Below are positions 22,714 to 32,600 of a stretch of DNA of 64,000 bases, one piece after another (positions within the stretch are counted from its first letter, which is position 1; every line of letters starts with the position of its first letter). Location of the stretch: assembly GCA_951394045.1 (NCBI GenBank), contig OX595992.1, positions 1,612,001 through 1,676,000 on the forward strand. The letters run 5' to 3'. This DNA is from Nitzschia sp. DOCU1 (lineage: Eukaryota > Bacillariophyta > Bacillariophyceae > Bacillariales > Bacillariaceae). The notes beneath the pieces are model-generated. The model saw nothing but the letters and a program-made list of their open reading frames with translations. It was not told where the DNA came from and did not search any database. A program made the position numbers and the translations under genes.

Positions 22714-23199
22714 TCACAGCTGCAACAGTGGTATATCGTCAAGCTCACGCCGCGAACAAAGGTATTCCCCAAACAACACCATCACGATTGTCCCCAGAAT
22801 GTGTATAATATACCAATCCCACGTTGACGGCAGCCCGTTGTAGAAACTGCATAAAAAGAAATGAATCATAAAGAGCGTGACGCTGAAATCCAAGCATTTC
22901 TTAGATTTTTCCACAATGATTGCCAATAACACAGATCCCACCAGTGATGCCACAAGAACAGCAGTTGTGTCGGCCAAGCCGACAAAGCTCCAAAGTTTCA
23001 AGTATTTGTCCGAGAAGACCCGATCCAACGTAATGGACGTCCCAAAAACAACGTAGTTGATCTGAAAGAGAAAACCAAGAATCACGTAATGGAAGCATTG
23101 CATAGCAACAATCTGGGAGAAAATAAGTCGTGGATTGAACGCCTTGCCCGCCGCCGACGCGTTGCGGCTGGAGGATGTGCGCCTCACCGTAGATGCCAT
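22714..23199 (-). CDS. SYS1: SYS1-like Golgi membrane protein
   Basis: A single-exon 161-residue protein with four hydrophobic segments. Family signatures are FNPRLIFSQIVAMQCFHY, then the KSKKCLDFSVTLFMIHFF block and the end GEYLCSRRELDDIPL. These match Sys1, the trans-Golgi integral protein that recruits the Arl3/ARFRP1 GTPase for vesicle tethering. Length matches the family. The start at 23199 is the first ATG; the frame continues upstream only with a GTG. Confidence 0.93.
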   Translation of the reverse strand: MASTVRRTSSSRNASAAGKAFNPRLIFSQIVAMQCFHYVILGFLFQINYVVFGTSITLDRVFSDKYLKLWSFVGLADTTAVLVASLVGSVLLAIIVEKSKKCLDFSVTLFMIHFFLCSFYNGLPSTWDWYIIHILGTIVMVLFGEYLCSRRELDDIPLLQL

Positions 23200-23583
23200 C
23201 TTCTTCCACAACTTTATGCAAGCAACGGACACTTGCTCAGGAATTGGAGAATGTGATCGGTCGTGATGCTGGCTGTGTTGGTTTTAGACGAGAATAAAAC
23301 CTGGACCACGAAGTTGTGAAAAACTGAATCGTTGACGGTGTTGACGGCCGTCCTGCAACAACGGTAGTTTGAATGACGATGGATGACACGAATGCAGAGC
23401 GAGAATGTCTCCACCATCGTAGCCCTTCGACGAAAACAATGCGATGCGGGGGATGTACAGACAGTACCCAAAAGGGGAAGGATTTCGGGAACAGGAGGGC
23501 CCCTTTGTATTGTCCCAAAGTATAGTACGCCTTCCATACATGGTATCGTACCAGGTACGCTGTAATCCGTATTTAAGGTACAT
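23200..23583. other. Spacer between SYS1 and the transposon
   Basis: Contains the SYS1 promoter region and the palindrome GTACCAGGTAC at 23548-23558, about 25 bases outside the left inverted repeat of the transposon. No gene recognised. Confidence 0.5.
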
Positions 23584-23626
23584 CGATTCTGACTAAACGC
23601 CACCGCAAACAGCGTACCCATAACCT
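23584..23626 (+). repeat. Left terminal inverted repeat of the MULE
   Basis: 43 bases starting CGATTCTG and ending CCCATAACCT. They pair with 29644-29686 in reverse complement with three mismatches. The transposase ATG follows about 205 bases inside. Confidence 0.88.
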
Positions 23627-23831
23627 GATGTCGTCATCTAACAACCCCCTCAATTTTTCTCCCTTTTTTTGGATTTCCCCCCTCTTTTTGAATCTTTCCC
23701 CGTTACTACCCCCATGACAGGCCGGCTCACCAATGCAATTTCAAAACTCGATCCAATGAAGAATCATCAACAACAACATGCCCTGAAGGGACCATGATAC
23801 GATACACTCAATATCCTCCTCCTAGCTGAAA

Positions 23832-26800
23832 ATGACGACTTCAACCGGGCCCTGCGCCAACCCCAACTGTATTTTTGGTGGTATCGCCTCATGCACCCAC
23901 CAATGTCCTGACTGCGGTAACAATATTCATGCCCCCTGTGGCAAGGAAACTGATGATCTACATCTCGTTCTCTGTCCCCCGTGCGAGTTCAAAAGAGAAA
24001 CTGCAGCAAACATGATCGTACCCCCTCCTCCCCCTGTCGTACAACAAGAACAAGCTGTTGCTCTACCCATCAGCATCTCAACCCTACCCAGCATGCCCAC
24101 GATCGCCACTAATGAAGTAGGCCACGAGTCCTCTCCAGTCCTGCAACAAATGTTACAGCATGTAGACAATGGTGTTCATGCACTGAGAACGGAATGGAAA
24201 GGTTCTATTATCTTTCCGATTGCACCAATTCTCTCCTCTGTCTGCACGCAACTATCAACATTTCGAGTTCCACCAGTAAAGGAAGACGACATTTGCTTGT
24301 ACCTGGGGGGGCAGAGAACAGAATTTTCACACCTTTACTTTTGCCCAGCAACCTTCGTTCCTCCAACTGCTGGCAGCAACACCCACACCCACTTCAACGA
24401 ACTAAAACGTCTCCTTGAAAAGGCTGCTATTGACTGCGCCTCACCAATCTTCTGTAACGGAGGTTCCGCACCATCATCCCGATCTGGTGGTTACAAACAG
24501 TTTCGGTGCAATGCATGCATCAACCGGGAGAACACCAAGGTACAAAAGGAGCGGCGGCAGCGCATGGAAGAAACCAGGGCAGACTTAAGGAACTCCTCTT
24601 TGATCAATGACAGCATCAGAAACAAACGCCCCAATGGCAGATCTCTTCCTCGTCGCACTACCACCAAAGTGAGCAACAAGAGCTGCCCCTTTGCATTCAC
24701 TGTACGATGGGATCATCACGGCTACTACATTTCTCTTGCAAGGAATGCGGGAAATGCCAATCACATGTATCACCCAGCTACGGACCCATTGTGCTTATCA
24801 TTCCCTGCACGATTGCTTGATGCCAGCGATGTTGAAGAGCTTCGGCATCTTTCTCATGCTAGCGTAGGAGAAGGGGTTGGCCGAAACTATATCTTTTCCA
24901 AACGAGGACGATATCTTTCAAGACAGAAGTGTGCATACCTGTACTCTGCAGAAAACAACAGTTCCTCAGGGACTGGTTCGGCGCACGATAATCTGCTTCA
25001 ATTTTTTGAAGAGACCCAAGAAATTGCCTATTGTGTTCTTTGGGACCGTTCCGATGACTCATTTGTAGGAAATCCAAGTCCACGTACTCCTGTCGTACAA
25101 CAACAAGATCAATTGCAAATAGGCTCCTCCCCCACTCATCTATGTTCACACACCAAACTGGATGGTCACTTTCACGATAAAGTGCACAACGAGGACCCAT
25201 CAATGTCGGAGCTGGTCATGGAGGCCCATGCAGCACGCATCAAACAGAAGATTCCAAATGACACCAACGTCCTTGTTGCAATTGCCTGGGTCATCAAACA
25301 AGAACTACGATACTTCAAACTATTCCCAGAAGTCATGCATGCTGATGTAACATCACATACAAACCAGCACAAATACCACCTCATGACGCTGTCCTGCAAA
25401 ACAGCGCTTGGCCAACAAGTGGTCTTCATGCGCCTCTGGCTCCCAAATCAACGAAGGGCCACATTCCGGTGGGTGTTCCGCCACTGCATCCCTACATTGA
25501 TACCAGTTTCGGTCTTCAAGCGAACCCGCCTCATCATGACAGATGGTGACCCCCAGCAGCGAGCCGAAATAATCTCAGCCATCCATGATTACATTCCAAA
25601 TGCAATCACTGCCGGATGTGGATGGCATATTGTTGGAAATAGCTGGGACAACAAAACTGGCATATCCGACAAAGGTTTCCCTGCATGGAAGCAGGCGCGT
25701 GTATCCCGCTTGTACAAACATATCCGCCAATGGTGTTATAGCTGGATGACACCCAACTACTGTGAAGACGCGGAAGAGTATCAAGTCTCAAAACAATTTC
25801 TGCTGGCTTACCTCCAAAGCAAGCATGTGCAAGATTTGCTAAAGGAGAACCCGGAACAGATTGGCCGAATAACAAACTTTCTTCGCGAGAGAGTGCTTGT
25901 TCATGAAAATCTCTTCTTATTTTTCAGAAGGAAGAACCTGCGCTTCCTCGATGTGGCCCACAACAGTGCCCATGAAGGAACAAACAGCGGTTTAAAAATG
26001 CACACTTCCCGAATCAAGGCTTCATTGACCCTGGTCAATGCTGCCAAGAACATGTCTACACAGGCAAGATTGAAGGCAGCAGCACTGGATGCCGAAGCGT
26101 ACCAGTGCTTATCTCAGAAGAAAGTCTGGACAAGTTCGCCAACTGCCCCCCATCTTTTACCGATTGCCGAATCCTTTCTCAGCCAACACTGGAGCCGTAG
26201 CTCAGAATATCTTTGTCGGAAAACAAATGAAAGTACGTTTGAGGTGTTACACTCAAAGTCAACAACCCAGAACAATACCAGCGGCACTGCCATACCACCA
26301 ATTTTCTTCGAAAGGAATGCAGGAGGAGAAGACAAGCAGGAACCGGAGCAGGAACCAACCACACATGGCGCTGATGGGACACATGTCAAAGATGTTGACT
26401 TGAGCCCCATTCCATTGTTCCAAAGAGTGAGGAGAGTAGTTGTTGACAACAATGGTGCTATGAAATGTTCCTGTTTTTCCTTTGAGAGGACTGGCCTTCC
26501 TTGCGTCCATATTCATAGAGTCAATGAATATGTCGACCAGCATTGGAAAGGATTCCACCATCACGATGTGCATATTCGGTGGTGGGCATCCTACTGTGTC
26601 TATGCGCAAGACTCTCGCAATGGGAACCTTGCCAAACTCTTACAACAATGTGCCGAAAACACAAATCAAGGACCAAGACTTCGGTGCCCCATGCCAGACC
26701 AGATCCCAATAGAGAATGGCTTCAATATGCCAACACGTGCCTTTCATAGAATCCTGAACTACACAAAAAGTGAAGTTGCCGCTTTGATCCAAAGCATCAG

Positions 26801-27350
26801 CAATCAAAGAGAGTACTTGGATTTTGGATTGTCGCAGACATCCTTCATCCCCGGCAACTTTGGAGGCCCCGATGATGATGACGACTCCAGTTCCATTGGG
26901 AACGTCTTCAATCATGATGAAGACGATGACACCGACAAAGGGGAGATGATTGACAACAATTCACTCAATCAACTGAGTGTCAGACTATTTGAACGCTCCC
27001 TTGACCCCATTGCTGAAGGCATATCAGATGTTGGAACAGTTCGAGAACGTTTGCAACCATTTTTTGAGGAACTTACCTCAGTGTTAGAAGCACTCCAAAA
27101 CCCTGATGCTGTTACGTGCATCCAGACCATAATACGTACCAAAATTCAAGATTATCGAGCAATGATTTCAGATCAACAGAGAGAGTCGACAGCAACAGCG
27201 GCGGCAGCGGCAAGCAGGACGACAGCAAGCGCAGCACAAACTGTGGGTATGCTTGTCGAGAAACACCATGACAAAAAGAGACACTTCAACACCCATCATC
27301 CCTTCTACCAACGTCAGAAATACTCAAAGAAACAATGTAATAAGGGTTAG
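23832..27350 (+). CDS. MULE transposase with FAR1-like and SWIM zinc-finger domains
   Basis: An uninterrupted 1172-codon frame. The N-terminus has paired Cys/His motifs (CANPNC, HQCPDCGNNIHAPCG). Around 215-320 a Cys-containing region (QFRCNAC, then CPFAFTVRWD and NANHMYH) resembles the FAR1/WRKY-GCM1 DNA-binding fold found in MULE transposases. The catalytic core has Asp in FPEVMHADVTS (about 503), Asp in LIMTDGDPQQR (about 570) and a candidate Glu in SAHEGTNSGLK (about 715), consistent with the DDE triad. A SWIM finger follows at about 878-895 (CSCFSFERTGLPCVHIH). A Ser/Asp-rich region and a basic tail end the protein. It would cut and paste the element by its inverted repeats. No frameshift or internal stop is seen. 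Confidence 0.9.
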   Translation: MTTSTGPCANPNCIFGGIASCTHQCPDCGNNIHAPCGKETDDLHLVLCPPCEFKRETAANMIVPPPPPVVQQEQAVALPISISTLPSMPTIATNEVGHESSPVLQQMLQHVDNGVHALRTEWKGSIIFPIAPILSSVCTQLSTFRVPPVKEDDICLYLGGQRTEFSHLYFCPATFVPPTAGSNTHTHFNELKRLLEKAAIDCASPIFCNGGSAPSSRSGGYKQFRCNACINRENTKVQKERRQRMEETRADLRNSSLINDSIRNKRPNGRSLPRRTTTKVSNKSCPFAFTVRWDHHGYYISLARNAGNANHMYHPATDPLCLSFPARLLDASDVEELRHLSHASVGEGVGRNYIFSKRGRYLSRQKCAYLYSAENNSSSGTGSAHDNLLQFFEETQEIAYCVLWDRSDDSFVGNPSPRTPVVQQQDQLQIGSSPTHLCSHTKLDGHFHDKVHNEDPSMSELVMEAHAARIKQKIPNDTNVLVAIAWVIKQELRYFKLFPEVMHADVTSHTNQHKYHLMTLSCKTALGQQVVFMRLWLPNQRRATFRWVFRHCIPTLIPVSVFKRTRLIMTDGDPQQRAEIISAIHDYIPNAITAGCGWHIVGNSWDNKTGISDKGFPAWKQARVSRLYKHIRQWCYSWMTPNYCEDAEEYQVSKQFLLAYLQSKHVQDLLKENPEQIGRITNFLRERVLVHENLFLFFRRKNLRFLDVAHNSAHEGTNSGLKMHTSRIKASLTLVNAAKNMSTQARLKAAALDAEAYQCLSQKKVWTSSPTAPHLLPIAESFLSQHWSRSSEYLCRKTNESTFEVLHSKSTTQNNTSGTAIPPIFFERNAGGEDKQEPEQEPTTHGADGTHVKDVDLSPIPLFQRVRRVVVDNNGAMKCSCFSFERTGLPCVHIHRVNEYVDQHWKGFHHHDVHIRWWASYCVYAQDSRNGNLAKLLQQCAENTNQGPRLRCPMPDQIPIENGFNMPTRAFHRILNYTKSEVAALIQSISNQREYLDFGLSQTSFIPGNFGGPDDDDDSSSIGNVFNHDEDDDTDKGEMIDNNSLNQLSVRLFERSLDPIAEGISDVGTVRERLQPFFEELTSVLEALQNPDAVTCIQTIIRTKIQDYRAMISDQQRESTATAAAAASRTTASAAQTVGMLVEKHHDKKRHFNTHHPFYQRQKYSKKQCNKG

Positions 27351-27653
27351 GACCATTCTTTACTTCCACCATTCATTCGAACAATCACTTACAGTTTCTA
27401 CCTTCGGACAGGATGCATTAGAAGGAGGAATAGAAGCGGTGTCAGGAATAGGAATAGTAAGAATAGAAGCAGTGGCGATGGCGTTGGTGGGAATAGAAGC
27501 GGCGGCATCGGCATTGCAATACAAAACAGGAATAGAAGCAATAGAGGCAGTGGTGGCCTCGTGGGAGGCAGTGGCAGTGGGGTTGGCATTGTAATTTGCA
27601 GCAGTGTAATTCGAAGCAGTGGGGGCGTCGTGGGAGGCTGCGTTGGCATTGTA
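27351..27653. other. Degenerate repeat tail between the two transposon ORFs
   Basis: Ala/Ser/Thr-coding repetitive sequence on the minus strand, open in one frame from 27800 to 27360 and stopping ten bases short of the transposase stop. It looks like decayed units of the neighbouring 51-bp array and is out of frame with the main minus-strand ORF. Confidence 0.5.
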
Positions 27654-28712
27654 ATTTGAAGCAGTAGCGGCGTCGGAGGCAAACAGAGCGGCGTTTTCAT
27701 TGTAATTTGAAGCAGTGGCGGCGTCGGAGGCAAACAAAGCGGGGTTTTCATTGTAATTTGAAGCAGTAGCGGCGTCGGAGGCAAACAGAGCGGCACGCAC
27801 ATAGCGGCGTTTTCATTGTAATTTGAAGCAGTGGCGGCGTCGGAGGCAAACAAAGCGGCGTTTTCATTGTAATTTGAAGCAGTGGCGGCGTCGGAGGCAA
27901 ACAGAGCGGCACGCACATAGCGGCGTTTTCATTGTAATTTGAAGCAGTGGCGGCGTGGGAGGCAAACATAGCGGCGTTTTCATTGTAATTTGAAGCAGTG
28001 GCGGCGTCGGAGGCAAACAAAGTGGCGTTTTCATTGTAATTTGAAGCAGTGGGGGCGTCGGAGGCAAACAAAGCGGCGTTTTCATTGTAATTTGAAGCAG
28101 TGGCGGCGTCGGAGGCAAACAAAGCGGCGTTTTCATTGTAATTTGAAGCAGTGGCGGCGTCGGAGGCAAACAGAGCCGCGTTTTCATTGTAATTTGAAGC
28201 AGTGGCGGCGTCGGAGGCAAACAAAGCGGCGTTTTCATTGTAATTTGAAGCAGTGGCGGCGTCGGAGGCAAACAGAGCGGCGTTTTCATTGTAATTTGAA
28301 GCAGTGGCGGCGTCGGAGGCAAACAGAGCGGCGTTTTCATTGTAATTTGAAGCAGTGGCGGCGTCGGAGGCAAACAAAGCGGCGTTTTCATTGTAATTTG
28401 AAGCAGTGGCGGCGTCGGAGGCAAACAAAGCGGCGTTTTCATTGTAATTTGAAGCAGTGGCGGCGTCGGAGGCAAACAGAGCCGCGTTTTCATTGTAATT
28501 TGAAGCAGTGGCGGCGTCGGAGGCAAACAAAGCGGCGTTTTCATTGTAATTTGAAGCAGTGGCGGCGTCGGAGGCAAACAGAGCGGCGTTTTCATTGTAA
28601 TTTGAAGCAGTGGCGGCGTCGGAGGCAAACAGAGCAGCGTTTTCATTGTAATTTGAAGCAGTGGCGGCGTCGGAGGCAAACAAAGTGGCGGTGTCGGAGG
28701 CAAACAAAGCGG
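27654..28712. repeat. 51-bp minisatellite, about 20 units
   Basis: Nineteen copies of the core TTTTCATTGTAATTT are spaced 51 bases apart, except two steps of about 65 bases where a 14-base insertion (CACGCACATAGCGG) is present near 27794 and 27910. Units are nearly identical, differing at a few positions such as AAACAAAGC versus AAACAGAGC. Because 51 is divisible by three and the unit lacks stops on the minus strand, all three minus frames are open. Confidence 0.95.
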
Positions 28713-29013
28713 GGATGGCAGCAGAGGGAATAGAAGCAGTGACAGCAACCGTAGCAGCAGCGGGAATAGAGCAAAGACGACAGCCATCGCCCACGGGCCC
28801 AACGTGTTGGACACCATTTGAGGTAGGCGGAGTCGTTCGTGCCTTCTTTCTCCTTGGCTTGTCAGGGTCACGGTCATCATCATCAAAAGGATCGTCAAGT
28901 TGTCGTTTGGCTGCAAAAACAATAAACGGTCGCCCAAAGAGATACTCGAGGAAGCGAGAAGCAAGAGACGTTGCCACATGAATGGCGATCGATTCGAAAG
29001 TGGTGGACTCCAT
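27748..29013 (-). CDS. Transposon-borne ORF2 with 17-residue tandem repeats, function unknown
   Basis: A 421-codon frame starting at an ATG at 29013. Residues 1-80 are non-repetitive, with an acidic patch (FDDDDRDPD) and a strong basic cluster like a nuclear localisation signal (KPRRKKARTTPP). Residues about 105-370 are repeats of ALFASDAATASNYNENA. Two 14-base insertions in the array shift the frame twice, so the end reads LPPTPPLLQITMKT and then stops at 27748. The original frame reopens downstream, out of register. The repeat-frame protein would be longer if the insertions were absent, so this copy may be truncated. A TTTTTGCAG at the AAKRQLDD position could be a splice acceptor, leaving the N-terminus uncertain. 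I recognise no family. Confidence 0.5.
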   Translation of the reverse strand: MESTTFESIAIHVATSLASRFLEYLFGRPFIVFAAKRQLDDPFDDDDRDPDKPRRKKARTTPPTSNGVQHVGPVGDGCRLCSIPAAATVAVTASIPSAAIPALFASDTATLFASDAATASNYNENAALFASDAATASNYNENAALFASDAATASNYNENAALFASDAATASNYNENAALFASDAATASNYNENAALFASDAATASNYNENAALFASDAATASNYNENAALFASDAATASNYNENAALFASDAATASNYNENAALFASDAATASNYNENAALFASDAATASNYNENAALFASDAATASNYNENAALFASDAPTASNYNENATLFASDAATASNYNENAAMFASHAATASNYNENAAMCVPLCLPPTPPLLQITMKTPLCLPPTPPLLQITMKTPLCACRSVCLRRRYCFKLQ

Positions 29014-29643
29014 GAGGAAAAATCAACAATCAAATGGAAGATGAACAGAGAAATGGTGAATTGTTGTGTTGCGTTTGGAGTGAAATTTGGAGATGCATTT
29101 GGCAAATCTTGGTAAGGATTGGGGTCGCAAGAACACAATGGAATGCAACATGGCCGTTCGAGATACTCAACAGACACTGTAAGACGGTTGGATGGTCGTG
29201 TGCACTCAACAGACGGAAGCACACTCGAAATTTAGGCGGGCAGTCACCAAAATTTGATGAAATAGGAGTAAAAAGGAGCCATACATGATTCGATCGTCCT
29301 CTGAGACGTCTGAGACGTTGTTATTGATCTAATTGAAGGAAATTTACATAGGCACAATTAGTGGATGAAATTTTGGGGGAAGAGGCGGGATATTGGTACC
29401 ACTAGGCACTTACACCATGGTTCTAGCGGTACTTGTTGCCATCATCGTCTGAATGATGATGAGGGTGATGAGAAATGCAATGATAAGATGTGATCTAGAA
29501 AATGTTGGACAGGCGAGCATCGATTTTGAATTTGAAAAGTTAGGAACAAGTCAGGCGCGTAAGCGAGGGTCTTCCGTAGCTATGACGGTGGTCGAGAAGT
29601 CAATTTGGGGGGAGGGGGTTCTGTCCGTCGTCTGTCACTTAAT

Positions 29644-29686
29644 AGGTTATGGGTACACTGTTTGCGGTGGCGTTTAAACAGAATCG
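29644..29686 (-). repeat. Right terminal inverted repeat of the MULE
   Basis: 43 bases whose reverse complement starts CGATTCTG and ends CCCATAACCT, matching the left repeat except at three positions. The palindrome GTACCTGGTAC starts at the next base (29687). Confidence 0.88.
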
Positions 29687-30676
29687 GTACCTGGTACGGT
29701 ATCACAATGAGAACTCTTGAACTTTCTTCCAGTTCCATTAACCATCCATATCTGAAACGGACGCTACGAACCGAAGGCACACCGGGTAGTCCAACGTCAC
29801 AATCGCCCTCAACCCAATGATAAAATCAGTGAAGGTCAACAGTCAGGCAAACCACGTCAGATCGGCCTATATATTACCAAACATCAATCAAATCAAAAGT
29901 CTATCCTTAATCATGCGGAACATCGGCAATGCGGAAAGAGAAGAATTACTTATGGTTTGACACTTGATCTTGTTCGCGTTTTCCCACCGGGATTAGTTTC
30001 AGAAGAAATCAGGCATTTGGAGAACTCAACGAATGATAAATAGAATGTCTCTTTTATCCTTCTGCGGAGCTTATCGGCATGAAGATCCACCTCATGGGGC
30101 ACTACTACCGTACCTAGAGTTGCTATGCTGCGGCACGTTCGTATTCAGCTTCCATTTATCCAATTCACCATCCACGAGACCCATTGAGTACCGGATTGCA
30201 CAACGGTTTCGCATAAGCCTAACGCTCTCAGCTGTTTAAATAGTCGCATTCACTCATTATCAAAGCGCTAATGAGATGCTTTTCCCTCTAATCTACAAGT
30301 TCGCAGGCGGAGGAATGTTTCCGAAACTGGACAATTATGATTGGTTAGATGTCAGGCTGTCTGCGACCCATGTTCTCGTTCTGTGAGCTACTCGCCCTGC
30401 CACGCACGGCACGAAGAAATACTCCGTGACTGCGAGCACGAGCCACGAAGCCATCATCGCGTGATGACCGAGCAGAAAGTTTCCTGCCCCCGACACAGCG
30501 AGAAACTTGGGCAAGCTGAAAGAGCAGAAGGCAAGCGAGAACGGACATCAAAGTAGAAACAAAAGGAAAGATAGCGCCAGCAAAGCAGCAGCGTTTCCGC
30601 ATCTTATTAGCGAGACAAAATCATATTTACTGAAAACTCTCCACATACCTGTTTACTTTCTTCTATTTCTGGGACC
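29687..30676. other. Intergenic, no gene seen
   Basis: About 990 bases between the transposon end and the ankyrin gene. Short overlapping frames on both strands near 30340-30600 have no domain. GTACCTGGTAC lies at 29687-29697. Confidence 0.55.
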
Positions 30677-31924
30677 ATGGACATGGAGGCTTACTATTCA
30701 GATTACAGTAGCGAGGGTGAATATTGGGAAGAGGAACCCATCGCGCCTGACTCAGTCTTGTTATCCATGGTGCAATCCTATGATTGGAATGGAGCATTGT
30801 CCAGAATTAATTGTTTTCCAGCGGAATGCAAGGCTGTCGGCGTCCAAGGCAGAACGCCCCTTCACGTTGCCTGCGACCATGATGCTCCCGCAGTTGTTAT
30901 CAAGGCTTTGATGAACGCTTACCCAGAGGCGTCTCTTCAAGTAGGCACATCTAACATGAACCCGCTCCACATCACCTGTTCCTCCCAGCACGCTTCCGAA
31001 GAGGTTGTCAAGGTCCTCTTGGAGAGCTCGGACTTGGGGAAACAAATGTCGTCGATGCGGGATGTTGATGGTGATACTCCTCTCCATGCCGCGTGCCGAT
31101 GCGGCGCTCCGATTGAAGTCCTCCGATTGCTGCTGCTGGCGAATCCGGAGGCAGTGAACGAACGAGACTACGAAGGTCTCACTCCTCTACTTCGGCTTTG
31201 GGTCAGATACTTCGTCATTTTGGGGGACGATGTTATCGATAGCGTGAAGGGCCCTGCTGATCTCACCGGGGAGCTTGGTGAAGCATGGAAGAAGACCGAG
31301 CTGCTACTACGATGCGCTTACCTCGGTTCCTTGAACCCTGATCCGGCATCAACGCGTGTGTTCCGACCAATGCATGCTGCCGCTGCCATCGACTGCCCCC
31401 GCCCTGTCGTCAAGATTGCAACGATCGTTTACAGACCGCAACTCCTTGATCGAGACGAACAAGGTTTGACTCCACTTCTGATAGCAGCATCGACACCTGT
31501 CTACAGAGTCCGAGATCTCTCGGATGATGGGTACATGCTCGAGGACAGAATTCATGGCGATGATACCTACGATGAAATGGCGTACGAAGAAGACGCGGAT
31601 TCCAGCCAGGCCTCTGTGGTTGATATTATCATGGAGGCTGCGCCTGCAGCAGCAAGTATCCCTGACCCCAAGGGTAGGTTGGCCCTCCACCTTGCTATCA
31701 ACACTGGCAAACGATGGCACCAAGGAGTACGTTCGATTCTAGATGGTCATCCAGATGCGTTGTCCCTTGCAGACGTCGAGAACGGCCTGGTGCCATTTTT
31801 GCTGGCCACAATTACTTCGAGGCCAGACTGCGGCACAATTTTTGAACTGTTACGAAGAGATCCGGCGCTTCTCTTGAATGGACCCTGCACGGTAGATCAC
31901 GATGGTGATGAACTCATGCGATGA
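30677..31924 (+). CDS. Ankyrin-repeat protein
   Basis: A single-exon 415-residue protein. After an acidic N-terminus (MDMEAYYSDYSSEGEYWEEE) it shows repeated ankyrin signatures: GRTPLHVACDHDAPAVVIKAL, MNPLHITCSSQHASEEVVKVL, GDTPLHAACRCGAPIEVLRLL, GLTPLLRLW, GLTPLLIAAS and GRLALHLAINTGK. Several repeats are spaced irregularly by loops, a style common in diatom ankyrin proteins. Ankyrin repeats mediate protein-protein contacts. No other domain, signal or membrane segment is visible, so its role is unknown. Confidence 0.85.
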   Translation: MDMEAYYSDYSSEGEYWEEEPIAPDSVLLSMVQSYDWNGALSRINCFPAECKAVGVQGRTPLHVACDHDAPAVVIKALMNAYPEASLQVGTSNMNPLHITCSSQHASEEVVKVLLESSDLGKQMSSMRDVDGDTPLHAACRCGAPIEVLRLLLLANPEAVNERDYEGLTPLLRLWVRYFVILGDDVIDSVKGPADLTGELGEAWKKTELLLRCAYLGSLNPDPASTRVFRPMHAAAAIDCPRPVVKIATIVYRPQLLDRDEQGLTPLLIAASTPVYRVRDLSDDGYMLEDRIHGDDTYDEMAYEEDADSSQASVVDIIMEAAPAAASIPDPKGRLALHLAINTGKRWHQGVRSILDGHPDALSLADVENGLVPFLLATITSRPDCGTIFELLRRDPALLLNGPCTVDHDGDELMR

Positions 31925-32186
31925 CAGTGGCTTAGTTCGTGCTAGGCATAGAAAGTTGATACTAGTTTCTATAGAACCGGTATATTGCTTTAGACGAATG
32001 AAGGGCGAGCACATCGTATCGGAACAAATCTGTGGCAGAGGGGGCGGGGTAGAAAGGATTTGCCGCAGGAAAAAAGAGGAAATCGTCTAGCAATGATCAA
32101 CACTTGAGAGAGAACAAAGATGTGCTACGACTCTAGATATAACCCGCAGAAGACTGCACCAAAGGGTTCACATTTCTACTTTGCAG
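31925..32186. other. Convergent 3' flank
   Basis: About 260 bases between the ankyrin and PDCD5 stops. Nothing recognised. Confidence 0.5.
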
Positions 32187-32600
32187 CTACAAATCATCGT
32201 CGTTGTCGCTTTCATCATCGGAATCAACGGAGTATTTCTTCCGTTGAATACTGATTTGTCCTTCTTGATTCCCTGATTGCTTTGCGTTTCCTCGTTCTAG
32301 AATCTCGATCAACTTGGCTTCGTTGATCTTCCCTGGTAGTTTCCCTTGCATTGCCATGGAAACGATTGAGTTCTCAATGGCTTTCGCTTTGGATTCGCGA
32401 ACCATCCGGATTCTCCCCAGGCGGGCCAGTGCTTCTTGAGTACAAGCTTGTTCCAAGATCATTTTTCTCTGCTCTTCAATTTGCTGCGCCCTCTGTTGTT
32501 TTTCAGCATCTCCGCTGGCACTATTTCCACCCATTGTGAAGCCGTCAGGGAGTTCATCTGCCGCCACGTTGGAGGGCCCGATATTGCCACCGAGATCCAT
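32187..32600 (-). CDS. PDCD5: PDCD5/TFAR19-family DNA-binding protein
   Basis: 137 residues from the first ATG at 32600. The core EEQRKMILEQACTQEALARL, RIRMVRESKAKAIENSIVSM and GKINEAKLIEILE is the three-helix bundle of PDCD5, a conserved archaeal and eukaryotic family linked in animals to apoptosis, the TIP60 complex and prefoldin/CCT. The acidic tail (DSDDESDNDDDL) is typical. The N-terminus (MDLGGNIGPSN) does not look like the usual start of the family, so a short upstream exon may be missing, but I could not find one that fits. Confidence 0.9.
   Translation of the reverse strand: MDLGGNIGPSNVAADELPDGFTMGGNSASGDAEKQQRAQQIEEQRKMILEQACTQEALARLGRIRMVRESKAKAIENSIVSMAMQGKLPGKINEAKLIEILERGNAKQSGNQEGQISIQRKKYSVDSDDESDNDDDL

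Larger units (their letters stand above)
23584..29686. mobile_element. Mutator-like (MULE) DNA transposon, 6.1 kb
   Basis: Bounded by inverted repeats at 23584-23626 and 29644-29686 that agree at 40 of 43 positions when one is reverse-complemented (shared core AAACGCCACCGCAAACAG). Weaker similarity continues inward (AACCCCCTC on both sides). Inside are a transposase gene on the plus strand (23832-27350) and a repeat-coding ORF on the minus strand (27748-29013). I could not find a clean 8-11 bp target-site duplication; both flanks do carry a GTACC(A/T)GGTAC palindrome. The transposase frame is intact, so the copy may be fairly young. Confidence 0.85.

Noticed and set aside
27990..28733. 247-codon plus-strand Arg-rich frame across the minisatellite
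   Set aside because: Product of the repeat being open by composition; minus-strand leader is the better candidate.
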